A stretch of 64,000 nt of DNA, from NCBI GenBank assembly GCA_030530425.1, contig JAUMVA010000003.1:1-64000 (forward strand), in the 5' to 3' direction. The position numbers and the translations under genes are program-made. This stretch comes from Candidatus Saccharimonadota bacterium (lineage in GTDB: Bacteria > Patescibacteriota > Saccharimonadia > Saccharimonadales > Saccharimonadaceae). The notes beneath the pieces are model-generated. The model saw only the letters and a list, made by a program, of their open reading frames with translations, was not told the DNA's origin and ran no database searches. Position 1 is the first letter of the stretch, and the number at the start of each line of letters is the position of its first letter. Positions 48,816-56,268 of this stretch are shown one piece after another.

Positions 48816-50159
48816 ATGAAAAAATCATTACCAAATATTGCAATTATCGGACAAGCTAACGTTGGCAAAAGCTCCTTATTCAACCGTTTAGTTGGTACGC
48901 GCCAAGCTATTGTAGCAAAAGAAGCCGGGACCACCCGCGACAATGTTGTTGCTAAAATTAAACTTGGTCAAAAAATTAGTTGGCTAGTTGATACTGCTGG
49001 CTTAAAGGATCCAACTGACGAATTTGAAGCTAATATTCAAGATCAAATCAACGAAGCCGTTCAAATCGCCGACGCAATCATGGTAGTGGTTGACAGCACA
49101 CTTCATCCAACTCAAGATGACCGCAATATTGCCAAAACCGCCTTGCGTAATAAAAAGCCTGTGATTTTAGTTGTTAACAAAACCGACCTGAAGTCATCGG
49201 TAGACCAGAGCGAATTCTTACACCTAGGCATTAAAGACATTTTTTATACCTCAGCTAATCACAATCGCGGTATTGACGAACTGGTTGCGCATCTTGAAAA
49301 AATTATCCCCGAAGGTAAAGACAAAGACGATACTAATAAAATCAAAGTTGCCTTTATCGGTCGTCCAAACGTAGGTAAAAGTTTCTTATTTAATACTCTA
49401 GCCGGTAAACAGCAAGCCATCGTAGCTAATATCGCTGGCACGACTCGTGATTTAAATCGCATAACCCTTAATTATCATAACCAAGCCATCGAGTTTATTG
49501 ACACCGCAGGTTATCGCAAACCTGGTAAACAAGAAGTTGGTATCGAAAAGTTTTCTGTTCTACGGACCCTCCAAGCGATTGAAGAAGCTGATATATGCGT
49601 ACTAGTGATTGACGGTACGGAATACAGCACCCAGCTTGATCATAAACTAGCTGGAATTATTGACGAGGCGGGCAGAGGACTAATTATCGCGATTTCTAAA
49701 AGCGACTTGATTCCAAAAAAAGAAACTAAAGATTTAATCATGCGTCGTATTACTCAAGATTTTCAATTTACGCCATATGCACCACTGATTTTTACGTCCA
49801 GCATAACTGGTAAAAACGTAGCGAAATTATTTGACTTAACCATAAAAATTATGACTAATCGTAATCAAAAAGTCCCGACTCGTCAACTTAATCAGATTTT
49901 AGCTGAAGCTAAATTAAAGCACCCGCCAGCCGGTCTAAAGAATACTTATCCAAAATTACGTTATGTGGTACAAACTGACAATAATCCACCATGGTTCGTA
50001 TTTTATGGCTCAAGTCTAAAATACCTTCATTGGAGTTATAAACGTTATCTTGATGGTATTATTCGCGATCATTTTGATTTTACAGGTACGCCAATTAAGT
50101 TTTCATTCCGTGATGAAAAGCAAATCAATCGCAATCGTACCGAACATCTCACTAACTAG
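48816..50159 (+). CDS. der: Ribosome assembly GTPase Der (EngA)
   Basis: 447 aa with two tandem GTPase domains. G1: AIIGQANVGKSSLFNRLVG and FIGRPNVGKSFLFNTLAG (near residue 181); G3: LVDTAGL and FIDTAGYR; G4: VVNKTDL and ISKSDL. A KH-like C-terminal domain follows (NTYPKLRYVVQTDNNPPWFV, YLDGIIRDHFDFTGTPIKF). Essential for 50S maturation. TGATATAATT about 35 nt upstream gives a normal leader. Confidence 0.97.
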   Translation: MKKSLPNIAIIGQANVGKSSLFNRLVGTRQAIVAKEAGTTRDNVVAKIKLGQKISWLVDTAGLKDPTDEFEANIQDQINEAVQIADAIMVVVDSTLHPTQDDRNIAKTALRNKKPVILVVNKTDLKSSVDQSEFLHLGIKDIFYTSANHNRGIDELVAHLEKIIPEGKDKDDTNKIKVAFIGRPNVGKSFLFNTLAGKQQAIVANIAGTTRDLNRITLNYHNQAIEFIDTAGYRKPGKQEVGIEKFSVLRTLQAIEEADICVLVIDGTEYSTQLDHKLAGIIDEAGRGLIIAISKSDLIPKKETKDLIMRRITQDFQFTPYAPLIFTSSITGKNVAKLFDLTIKIMTNRNQKVPTRQLNQILAEAKLKHPPAGLKNTYPKLRYVVQTDNNPPWFVFYGSSLKYLHWSYKRYLDGIIRDHFDFTGTPIKFSFRDEKQINRNRTEHLTN

Positions 50160-50166
50160 CTTAAAG

Positions 50167-50192
50167 AAAACCGGTTGACGCCGGTTTTTTAT
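50167..50192 (+). terminator. Terminator after der
   Basis: AAACCGG and CCGGTTT form a stem with a short loop (TTGACG), followed by TTTTTATTTT. Confidence 0.85.
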
Positions 50193-50237
50193 TTTCCTAA
50201 CTTATGCTAAAATATAAGCATAATCTTAAAGGAACAT

Positions 50238-50807
50238 ATGAAATTAATTTTAGCCCAAGGTAATCTCGGCCCAGAGTACAATAACACACGCCATAATGTA
50301 GGTTTTAAAATTATTGATGATATCGCACATACTTATCAAGCACAATGGCGCGAACAAAAAGCTTTTCGAGCTTTAACTTGTGAAACTTTTATTAATGGAC
50401 AAAAAGTATTGTTAGTTAAACCAACTACTTTCTATAATTTAACTGGCATAGCTCTACGAACCATTGCGGATTTTTACAAACTTGATTTTAAACGCGATTT
50501 ATTAGTCATTCATGATGACTTGGCGCTTGATTTTGGCACAATTAAAACCCGCGATACTGGCAGCGCCGGCGGCAACAAAGGTCTTCAATCAATCATTGCC
50601 CAAATCGGCATTGATTTTCATCGGATAAAAGTTGGTATCAATAATCCGAAACGCAGTATTATTGCTAAATCTGATTTTGTTTTAAGTCATTTTAACAAAG
50701 ATGAGCTCAAAGCCTTTCCAGATATTTCTAATCAAGTACAAATTCTGGTCCAGAATTTTATCAGTAGTAAATTTGATAATTCAACCTACAAATTGTCTGA
50801 AAAGTAA
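50238..50807 (+). CDS. pth: Peptidyl-tRNA hydrolase
   Basis: 189 aa. Releases peptidyl-tRNA stalled from the ribosome. LILAQGNLGPEYNNTRHNVGFKII contains the catalytic His (near residue 20) in NTRHNVG. KPTTFYNLTGIAL, LLVIHDDLALDFGTIKTRDTGSAGGNKGLQSI and the RIKVGI segment match Pth. AAAGGAA precedes the ATG, and a TGCTAAAAT element lies about 28 nt upstream. Confidence 0.96.
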   Translation: MKLILAQGNLGPEYNNTRHNVGFKIIDDIAHTYQAQWREQKAFRALTCETFINGQKVLLVKPTTFYNLTGIALRTIADFYKLDFKRDLLVIHDDLALDFGTIKTRDTGSAGGNKGLQSIIAQIGIDFHRIKVGINNPKRSIIAKSDFVLSHFNKDELKAFPDISNQVQILVQNFISSKFDNSTYKLSEK

Positions 50808-50817
50808 TTTAACAACT

Positions 50818-51056
50818 AAAAAAGCGCCAGGTAAAGGGTGGGTCATCACCTAGCGCTTTTTCACCCTTCAACACACCTTTATGTAGCTCTCTCGCAAGAA
50901 GCGTGACCCACCTCACAGTTCAACGGGGTCCGCCGGTTAAAGGGGTTATGACACACACCAAATTGACAACGATTTAAAAAAGGGAAGGGGATTAAAATAA
51001 AAGTCAATCTGCTATGTGCTAAACTATTACTGATGAAGCTCTCAAACATCATCAAT
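50818..51056 (-). ncRNA. Candidate structured non-coding RNA, about 239 nt
   Basis: A consensus - strand promoter starts a transcript near 51056 that ends in an intrinsic terminator. No ORF of note lies inside. The terminator stem is 12 bp (AAAGCGCYAGGT type) ending in T6 on the - strand. Its loop (plus positions 50837-50845) is perfectly complementary over 9 nt to 50904-50912, and 50834-50840 can pair with 50862-50868. These pairings compete or form pseudoknots. I tested SRP RNA, tmRNA, 6S and RNase P signatures by eye and none fits. Confidence 0.65.
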
Positions 51057-51062
51057 ACTTAC

Positions 51063-51091
51063 ATTATAGCACACTTTATTGTTAATGTCAA
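51063..51091 (-). promoter_or_regulatory. Consensus promoter of the ncRNA
   Basis: On the - strand, TTGACA (51086-51091), a 17-nt spacer and TATAAT (51063-51068) match the sigma70 consensus exactly. No protein-coding gene lies downstream on that strand before the terminator. Confidence 0.85.
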
Positions 51092-51108
51092 CTACTAAAT
51101 AATGTTTT

Positions 51109-51975
51109 ATGAGAATAAATTGTATTAAACCAGATAAACATAAGTTTTTCAATAAATTAGCTAGTATCTTTCATGCACCAGAAAAACTCTATTATTATGG
51201 GCAATTGCCAGAGATAAAAACACCAATCATTGCTATTGTTGGTTCGCGCAAGCCCAGTACGTATGGTCGCGAAATCGCGTATCGATTAAGTTATGATTTA
51301 ACTAAAAAAGGAGCAATTATAGTTAGTGGCTTGGCCCTAGGGATTGATGCAGTTGCACACAAAGCCTGTCTTGAAGCAGGTGGTACAACTATCGCAGTAC
51401 TTGGCAGCGGTCTAAATCACATTACGCCATATACAAATCGTGGTTTAGCTCAAAAAATCATCGAGCAAAATGGTGCTATTATTAGCGAATACGCACCTGA
51501 TATGCCAGCTTTACCACATCAGTTTCTTGAACGGAATCGAATCGTCAGTGGATTGGCTGATGTTATAATTGTCGTCGAAGCTGCCAAACGCAGCGGCACT
51601 TTGTCAACCGCTGCACACGCTCTTGAGCAAGGACGAGAAGTTGGAGCTGTACCTGGCTTAATCACTAGTCCAATGTCTGATGGCTGCCATAATTTGATTA
51701 AACAAGGTGCGCATTTAATTACTTCCGCTGATGATATTTGGTCACTTTTGGGCTTATCAGTCACTCAAAATATCAACCAGCAACCACAGTTATCAATCAT
51801 CAGTGACCCAACACAAGCTAAAGTATTAGAGATAATTACCAGTGGCATTAACGACGGCGACCAAATTATTCACAAACTCAACTTAACACCTGACGAGCTT
51901 AATTTTGCATTAACAATGCTCGAAATTAACGGGCATATCACACCACTCGGTGCGAATCAATGGATGCGCAAATAA
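51109..51975 (+). CDS. dprA: DNA-processing protein DprA
   Basis: 288 aa. Rossmann-like DprA/Smf fold: PIIAIVGSRKPSTYGREIAYRLSYDL, IVSGLALGIDAVAHKACLEAGG, IAVLGSGLNHITPYTNRGLA, IISEYAPDMPALPHQFLERNRIVSGLAD, VVEAAKRSGTLSTAAHALEQGREVGAVPG and HNLIKQGAHLITSADDI. A C-terminal winged-helix-like part follows (DGDQIIHKLNLTPDELNFAL). It loads RecA on ssDNA during natural transformation. It is divergent from the ncRNA. Confidence 0.95.
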   Translation: MRINCIKPDKHKFFNKLASIFHAPEKLYYYGQLPEIKTPIIAIVGSRKPSTYGREIAYRLSYDLTKKGAIIVSGLALGIDAVAHKACLEAGGTTIAVLGSGLNHITPYTNRGLAQKIIEQNGAIISEYAPDMPALPHQFLERNRIVSGLADVIIVVEAAKRSGTLSTAAHALEQGREVGAVPGLITSPMSDGCHNLIKQGAHLITSADDIWSLLGLSVTQNINQQPQLSIISDPTQAKVLEIITSGINDGDQIIHKLNLTPDELNFALTMLEINGHITPLGANQWMRK

Positions 51976-52003
51976 AATAAACGCTCTTGGCGTTTATTTT
52001 TTT
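51976..52003 (+). terminator. Terminator after dprA
   Basis: AATAAACGC and GCGTTTATT, a perfect 9-bp stem with a 5-nt loop, followed by TTTTTTG. Confidence 0.85.
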
Positions 52004-52008
52004 GTCGA

Positions 52009-52242
52009 TTATTTACTATAAATCTCTTTAATTTCTTCGACCGTAGGATTAGGAATGTCGAGTTTCTTCTCAATTGCATTTAGTCTTTTATATGATAAGG
52101 CATTTGCTCGTTTCAATTCTAATTTTAGATCTTTAATTTGCTGATTAGAATTACACATCACAAACAACGTAAAACCAATATTTACAAGCAATAATACTAA
52201 TAAAATGATATTAAGTAACTTTGATTTTTTATCCGTTTTCAT
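52009..52242 (-). CDS. Small membrane protein with coiled coil, 77 aa
   Basis: Not recognised. A Lys-rich start (MKTDKKSKLL), one membrane helix (about residues 9-30, LNIILLVLLLVNIGFTLFVM), then a coiled-coil-like stretch (QQIKDLKLELKRANALSYKRLNAIEKKL) ending EEIKEIYSK. The layout resembles small single-pass FtsB/FtsL-like scaffolds, but there is no specific match. It follows another tiny membrane protein on the same strand. Confidence 0.6.
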   Translation of the reverse strand: MKTDKKSKLLNIILLVLLLVNIGFTLFVMCNSNQQIKDLKLELKRANALSYKRLNAIEKKLDIPNPTVEEIKEIYSK

Positions 52243-52303
52243 AAAAACATTTCTATGATTGATTAGTATTTAGGCAGTTTCTAATCTTTCCCAGGATTAC
52301 AAC

Positions 52304-52459
52304 TTACCATCTTTTATTATACGCAAGACACCAATATTCAAAATATTCAATTATTCTTACTTTTAGCATTAGATAATTACATAAATTCATAGCCACCAAA
52401 ATAATAATCATAAACATTGCAACGCTTGCGGCCAAGAGAACTCTCGATTTTACAGACAT
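52304..52459 (-). CDS. Very small membrane protein, 51 aa
   Basis: ATG at 52459 preceded by AAGGAGGTT at good distance; TAA at 52304-52306. The product starts MSVKSRVLLAASVAMFMIII, with a membrane helix at about residues 7-32, then an aromatic, basic tail (YFEYWCLAYNKRW). No family recognised. A second ATG (52466) just after the Shine-Dalgarno sequence opens a 29-codon frame and is less likely. It may be co-transcribed with the 77-aa protein downstream. Confidence 0.5.
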   Translation of the reverse strand: MSVKSRVLLAASVAMFMIIILVAMNLCNYLMLKVRIIEYFEYWCLAYNKRW

Positions 52460-52561
52460 GTGTCATAACCTCCTTGGAATTTTAATGAACTAAAAATTAA
52501 ACTTTAGCAAGTTGTGTAAATATTGTACATCATTACCAAATCAATAGCCATAAATGATCTG

Positions 52562-52590
52562 TTGCCATTTTTTAGCAAAAGTTTTATACT
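52562..52590 (+). promoter_or_regulatory. Promoter of topA (leaderless)
   Basis: TTGCCA (52562-52567), a 17-nt spacer, TATACT (52585-52590). The ATG at 52598 follows after 7 nt, so the mRNA would begin at the start codon. Confidence 0.7.
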
Positions 52591-52597
52591 TAATTAA

Positions 52598-54925
52598 ATG
52601 AAAAATCTAGTTATCGTCGAAAGTCCTGCTAAAGCTAAAACTATCGAGAAGTATCTCGGTAAGGATTTTCATGTACTATCTAGTGTTGGCCATATCCGCT
52701 CAATTCCAGTTAAAAGTAAAGTACCGCCAATTGACATTAAACACGATTTTAAGACTATCTACGAAATTGATCCAGATAAGAAAAAGGTAATTTCTGAGCT
52801 TAAAAAAAATGCTAAGGCTGCCGAATCAGTTTGGCTAGCAACCGATGAAGACCGCGAAGGCGAGGCGATTGCTTGGCATTTAGCTGAGGTCTTAAAACTT
52901 AATCCCAAAACGACTAAACGGATTACTTTCCACGAAATTACTAAAGATGCTATCGCTCACGCCATTAAGAATCCCCGCACGATTGATATGCAGCTAGTTC
53001 AAGCTCAACAGGCGCGACAAATTCTTGATCGATTAGTTGGTTTTGAATTATCACCAGTGGTTTGGCGTAAGGTTCCAGGTGGTAAAAGTGCTGGTCGCGT
53101 ACAATCACCAGCTGTTCGATTAGTTATCGAACGTGAACAAGAAATTCGCGATTTTGCCGCCCAAGCTGATTTTAAAATTACCGCTGTTTTTAATCATGAC
53201 CGTGATTTTAAAGCTGAAGTTAAAACTCGAGCTAAAGATCAAGCTACCGCCAAGCAAGTTCTCGAGAAATTAATTAATAATAATTTTATCGTTACGGATA
53301 TTAAAGCCAGTGACATTGAGCGTAATCCACGCCCACCCTTTACCACCAGCACCTTGCAACAAGAAGCCAATAGTAAGTTCGGCTTTAGTTCAAAACAAAC
53401 TATGTCAGCGGCTCAAAAACTCTATCAAGCCGGTAAAATAACTTACATGCGAACCGACTCGACCATCTTATCAAAACAAATCATCGCAGCCGCTCGTGAT
53501 TACATCACCAAAACTTATGGCGAAAAATACCACAAGGCGCGTAATTTTACTCATAACTCAGCTACTGCACAAGAAGCTCACGAAGCCATCCGCCCGACCA
53601 ATTTAGCAACTGAAATTGCTGGCTCAAGTCCACAAGAAAAAAAATTATATGATTTAATCCGCAAGCGCACATTAGCCAGTCAGATGTCACCAGCACTGAT
53701 TAAAAAAACGACTGCCGAGATTACTGCCACACCAGCTAAAGTTGTTTTTGTTGCACAAGGAGAAGTAGTAGATTTTCCAGGTTTTTTGGCGCTATATGAA
53801 GGTTTGTCAACTGATCAGCCATTGCCAGATCTGTATAAAGGTGATAATGTTGCCTTAATTTCAGCCGAAGCTCGCCAAACTTTTAAAAAACCACCGGCAC
53901 GTTTCACTGAAGGTTCACTAGTCAAAAAATTGGAAGAATTGGGTATAGGTCGACCGTCAACCTACGCAACCATTCTTGACACAATCATTACTCGTGGCTA
54001 CGTTGCTAAAGGACAAACCGAAGGCACTGAGCGCCAAGTTTCAGTAATAAAACTTGAGAATAATGTTATCAATGAAACAACAGCTACTGAAAAGACTGGT
54101 TCAGATAAAGGTAAGTTAGTACCACAGCCCATCGGTGAGTTATTAAATACTTTTCTGACTAGCTATTTTGACCAAATTGTCGATTATGGTTTCACAGCCA
54201 ACGTTGAAACTGAATTTGATCAAATTGCCACCGGTAAACTTGATAAAATTAAAATGTTGCGTAGTTTCTACGAGCCATTTCATAAGCTGATTGAAGAGTC
54301 CGGCGGAATTAAACGTTCTGAGATTTCAATGGAGCGTGAATTAGGTATTGATCCTAAAACTAAATTGCCAGTTATAGCTAAATTAGGTCGTTTTGGGCCA
54401 ATGATTCAATTAGGCAGCACTAATAGCGACAGTAAGCCAAAATTTGCCCCCATGCCAATCAATACTAGTTTGAATACCGTTACACTTGAACAAGCACTTG
54501 AAATGTTTAAATTGCCACGCGTGATTGGGGAAACTTCTGATGGACAAGAAATCCTTGCTAATGTCGGACGATTTGGACCATATATTAAAATTGGGGCGGT
54601 ATTTATCAGCATCAAACCCCATGATCCGTTTTCAATTGATTTAGCTACTGCTCGGCAACTTTATCAGGAAAAATTAGATCAAGAAGCTAAAAAACAAATT
54701 GCTGATTTTGGCCAAATTAAAGTATTGAATGGTCGTTTTGGACCATATGTTACCGACGGTGTCAAAAATGTCAAAATTGCTAAAACTATCGATCCAATCA
54801 GTATCACTCAAGCACAAGCCGAGGAGTTGCTCGCTGGCATCAAAACATCTCCTGAAAAAGCTAGCTCAAAATCACCCAAGACTAAATCCACTCGTAAATC
54901 AAATCCCAAAAAATCCAAAAAATAA
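52598..54925 (+). CDS. topA: DNA topoisomerase I without zinc ribbons
   Basis: 775 aa type IA topoisomerase. Toprim: NLVIVESPAKAKTIEKYLG and WLATDEDREGEAIAWHL. Active-site Tyr283 lies in KITYMRTDSTILS. LEELGIGRPSTYATILDTI and KLVPQPIGELLNTFL follow. The C-terminus carries three Toprim_C_rpt-like repeats (AKLGRFGPMIQLG, NVGRFGPYIKIG, LNGRFGPYVTDG) and a Lys-rich tail in place of the tetracysteine zinc ribbons of many TopA proteins. I see no Cys in the entire protein. Confidence 0.96.
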   Translation: MKNLVIVESPAKAKTIEKYLGKDFHVLSSVGHIRSIPVKSKVPPIDIKHDFKTIYEIDPDKKKVISELKKNAKAAESVWLATDEDREGEAIAWHLAEVLKLNPKTTKRITFHEITKDAIAHAIKNPRTIDMQLVQAQQARQILDRLVGFELSPVVWRKVPGGKSAGRVQSPAVRLVIEREQEIRDFAAQADFKITAVFNHDRDFKAEVKTRAKDQATAKQVLEKLINNNFIVTDIKASDIERNPRPPFTTSTLQQEANSKFGFSSKQTMSAAQKLYQAGKITYMRTDSTILSKQIIAAARDYITKTYGEKYHKARNFTHNSATAQEAHEAIRPTNLATEIAGSSPQEKKLYDLIRKRTLASQMSPALIKKTTAEITATPAKVVFVAQGEVVDFPGFLALYEGLSTDQPLPDLYKGDNVALISAEARQTFKKPPARFTEGSLVKKLEELGIGRPSTYATILDTIITRGYVAKGQTEGTERQVSVIKLENNVINETTATEKTGSDKGKLVPQPIGELLNTFLTSYFDQIVDYGFTANVETEFDQIATGKLDKIKMLRSFYEPFHKLIEESGGIKRSEISMERELGIDPKTKLPVIAKLGRFGPMIQLGSTNSDSKPKFAPMPINTSLNTVTLEQALEMFKLPRVIGETSDGQEILANVGRFGPYIKIGAVFISIKPHDPFSIDLATARQLYQEKLDQEAKKQIADFGQIKVLNGRFGPYVTDGVKNVKIAKTIDPISITQAQAEELLAGIKTSPEKASSKSPKTKSTRKSNPKKSKK

Positions 54926-55079
54926 TAATATTAATAGCGTAAACTATTTATAATTGACATTTTATATGACTGACAATTGTCAATTAAGCATTAGTCAGAA
55001 TGTTTATTTTTCATATTTAAAGACTAATTTATATTTTTAGCTATTTTTACAACATTTTATGTTGAAAAAATCTATTTTG

Positions 55080-55088
55080 TGGTATAAT
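55080..55088 (+). promoter_or_regulatory. Extended -10 promoter of the 55169 gene
   Basis: TGGTATAAT with TTGAAA 15 nt before the -10. It leaves a leader of about 75 nt. The rest of the 54926-55168 gap is AT-rich without recognisable features. Confidence 0.55.
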
Positions 55089-55168
55089 TATCTATAAGAA
55101 AATATTTTATAATAAATTAAACTACAGTTACCGAAAAACTGCGTCCAGTCAAACGAAAGGATTTATTG

Positions 55169-56221
55169 ATGTCAGAACAACAACAGCCTAATCGCCAAAT
55201 TTTAAATACCGTAATTGATGAACTTTTAGCCTATCTTGACCAAGATCGCGAACGTGAAATTATTACCCGACGTTTTGGCCTTCGTGGTACCACTGAAACA
55301 CTTGAGCAAATCGGCGAAGTTCTAGGAATTACTCGTGAACGCGTCCGACAACTTGAAAAAGCTATCCTAATTCGTTTAAAGATTGCGGCTGATGATAATA
55401 AAATTAACAGCTTGCCAGCTCTTGAAAAAATCATTGTTCGTTTTTTAATCGAAAATGGTCAAATTATGCCAGTTAATAAGCTCACAAAACTTATCTTATC
55501 AGACAAACCAACTGCGCAAGATTTATCATTAATTTCATTTGTGTCAGAAGTTAGTAGTAAGTTGGTATTAATTAACGAAAACGATGCCTATCGTCAAGCC
55601 GTTGGTATTGCAACTTTTGGTGATTTAAAGACCTATCGTCAGCATATTGACGACATCATTAAGATCATAAAAGACAAGAAGCAACCAGTTTCAATTGATG
55701 AGCTCGACCAAATGTTGAATTTTGATCATCCGAATCAAATTATTGCTCTAGCAAATATTTCAAAAAAAATAGCTAATCTCGACAACTTATGGGGCCTAGC
55801 AAGCTGGCCAAGCGTCAACCCTAAAAACATCAAAGACAAGATTTATGTGATCTTAAAACAAGCTAATGAACCAATGCATTTCTCAAATATCGCTCAATCA
55901 ATCGCCGAAAGTAATTTTAAACGCAAAAATGTTACCGAACAGGCTATTCACAATGAACTGATCAAAGATAAGCGCTTTGTTTTAATCGGCAGGGGAATCT
56001 ATGCTCTAGACGAATGGGGTTATTCAAAAGGAACCGTAGCTGATATAATTGCCGATGTTATTAAAGAGAACGGCGAACCAATGTATCGCGACGACATTGT
56101 TAAAAAGGTCTTAAAGCGTCGTAAAGTGAAAGAGACAACCGTCTTATTGAACCTCCAGGCGCGACCAGAATTCAAACGAGTAGCCAAAGCTACTTATGAC
56201 TATCTACCAGTAGCTAAATAA
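55169..56221 (+). CDS. Sigma-70 region 4 domain fused to HARE-HTH-like domain (putative transcription factor)
   Basis: 350 aa. Residues 1-75 look like sigma region 4 (DQDREREIITRRFGLRGTTE, TLEQIGEVLGITRERVRQLE), the -35-binding helix-turn-helix. No region 2 is present, so it is not a complete sigma factor. The C-terminal part (KIYVILKQANEPMHFSNIAQ, VADIIADVIKENGEPMYRDD) resembles two HARE-HTH/RpoE-delta-like winged helices. It may modulate promoter recognition. The ATG at 55169 has GAAAGG upstream; TTG at 55166 is an alternative. Confidence 0.8.
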   Translation: MSEQQQPNRQILNTVIDELLAYLDQDREREIITRRFGLRGTTETLEQIGEVLGITRERVRQLEKAILIRLKIAADDNKINSLPALEKIIVRFLIENGQIMPVNKLTKLILSDKPTAQDLSLISFVSEVSSKLVLINENDAYRQAVGIATFGDLKTYRQHIDDIIKIIKDKKQPVSIDELDQMLNFDHPNQIIALANISKKIANLDNLWGLASWPSVNPKNIKDKIYVILKQANEPMHFSNIAQSIAESNFKRKNVTEQAIHNELIKDKRFVLIGRGIYALDEWGYSKGTVADIIADVIKENGEPMYRDDIVKKVLKRRKVKETTVLLNLQARPEFKRVAKATYDYLPVAK

Positions 56222-56233
56222 TCTGACTTAGAC

Positions 56234-56262
56234 TTGAGCTTTTTGACCAAATATGCAATAAT
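56234..56262 (+). promoter_or_regulatory. Promoter of the VirB4/TraD-like ATPase gene (leaderless)
   Basis: TTGAGC (56234-56239), a 17-nt spacer, AATAAT (56257-56262) preceded by TG (TGCAATAAT). The ATG at 56269 is 6 nt downstream. Confidence 0.5.
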
Positions 56263-56268
56263 AAAGCC

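Noticed and set aside
50818-51056. Possible SRP RNA, tmRNA or 6S RNA
   Set aside because: No GGAAGG..GCAG SRP tetraloop region, no tRNA-like T-arm or tag ORF, and no closing 5'/3' stem as in 6S. Left as an unassigned ncRNA.
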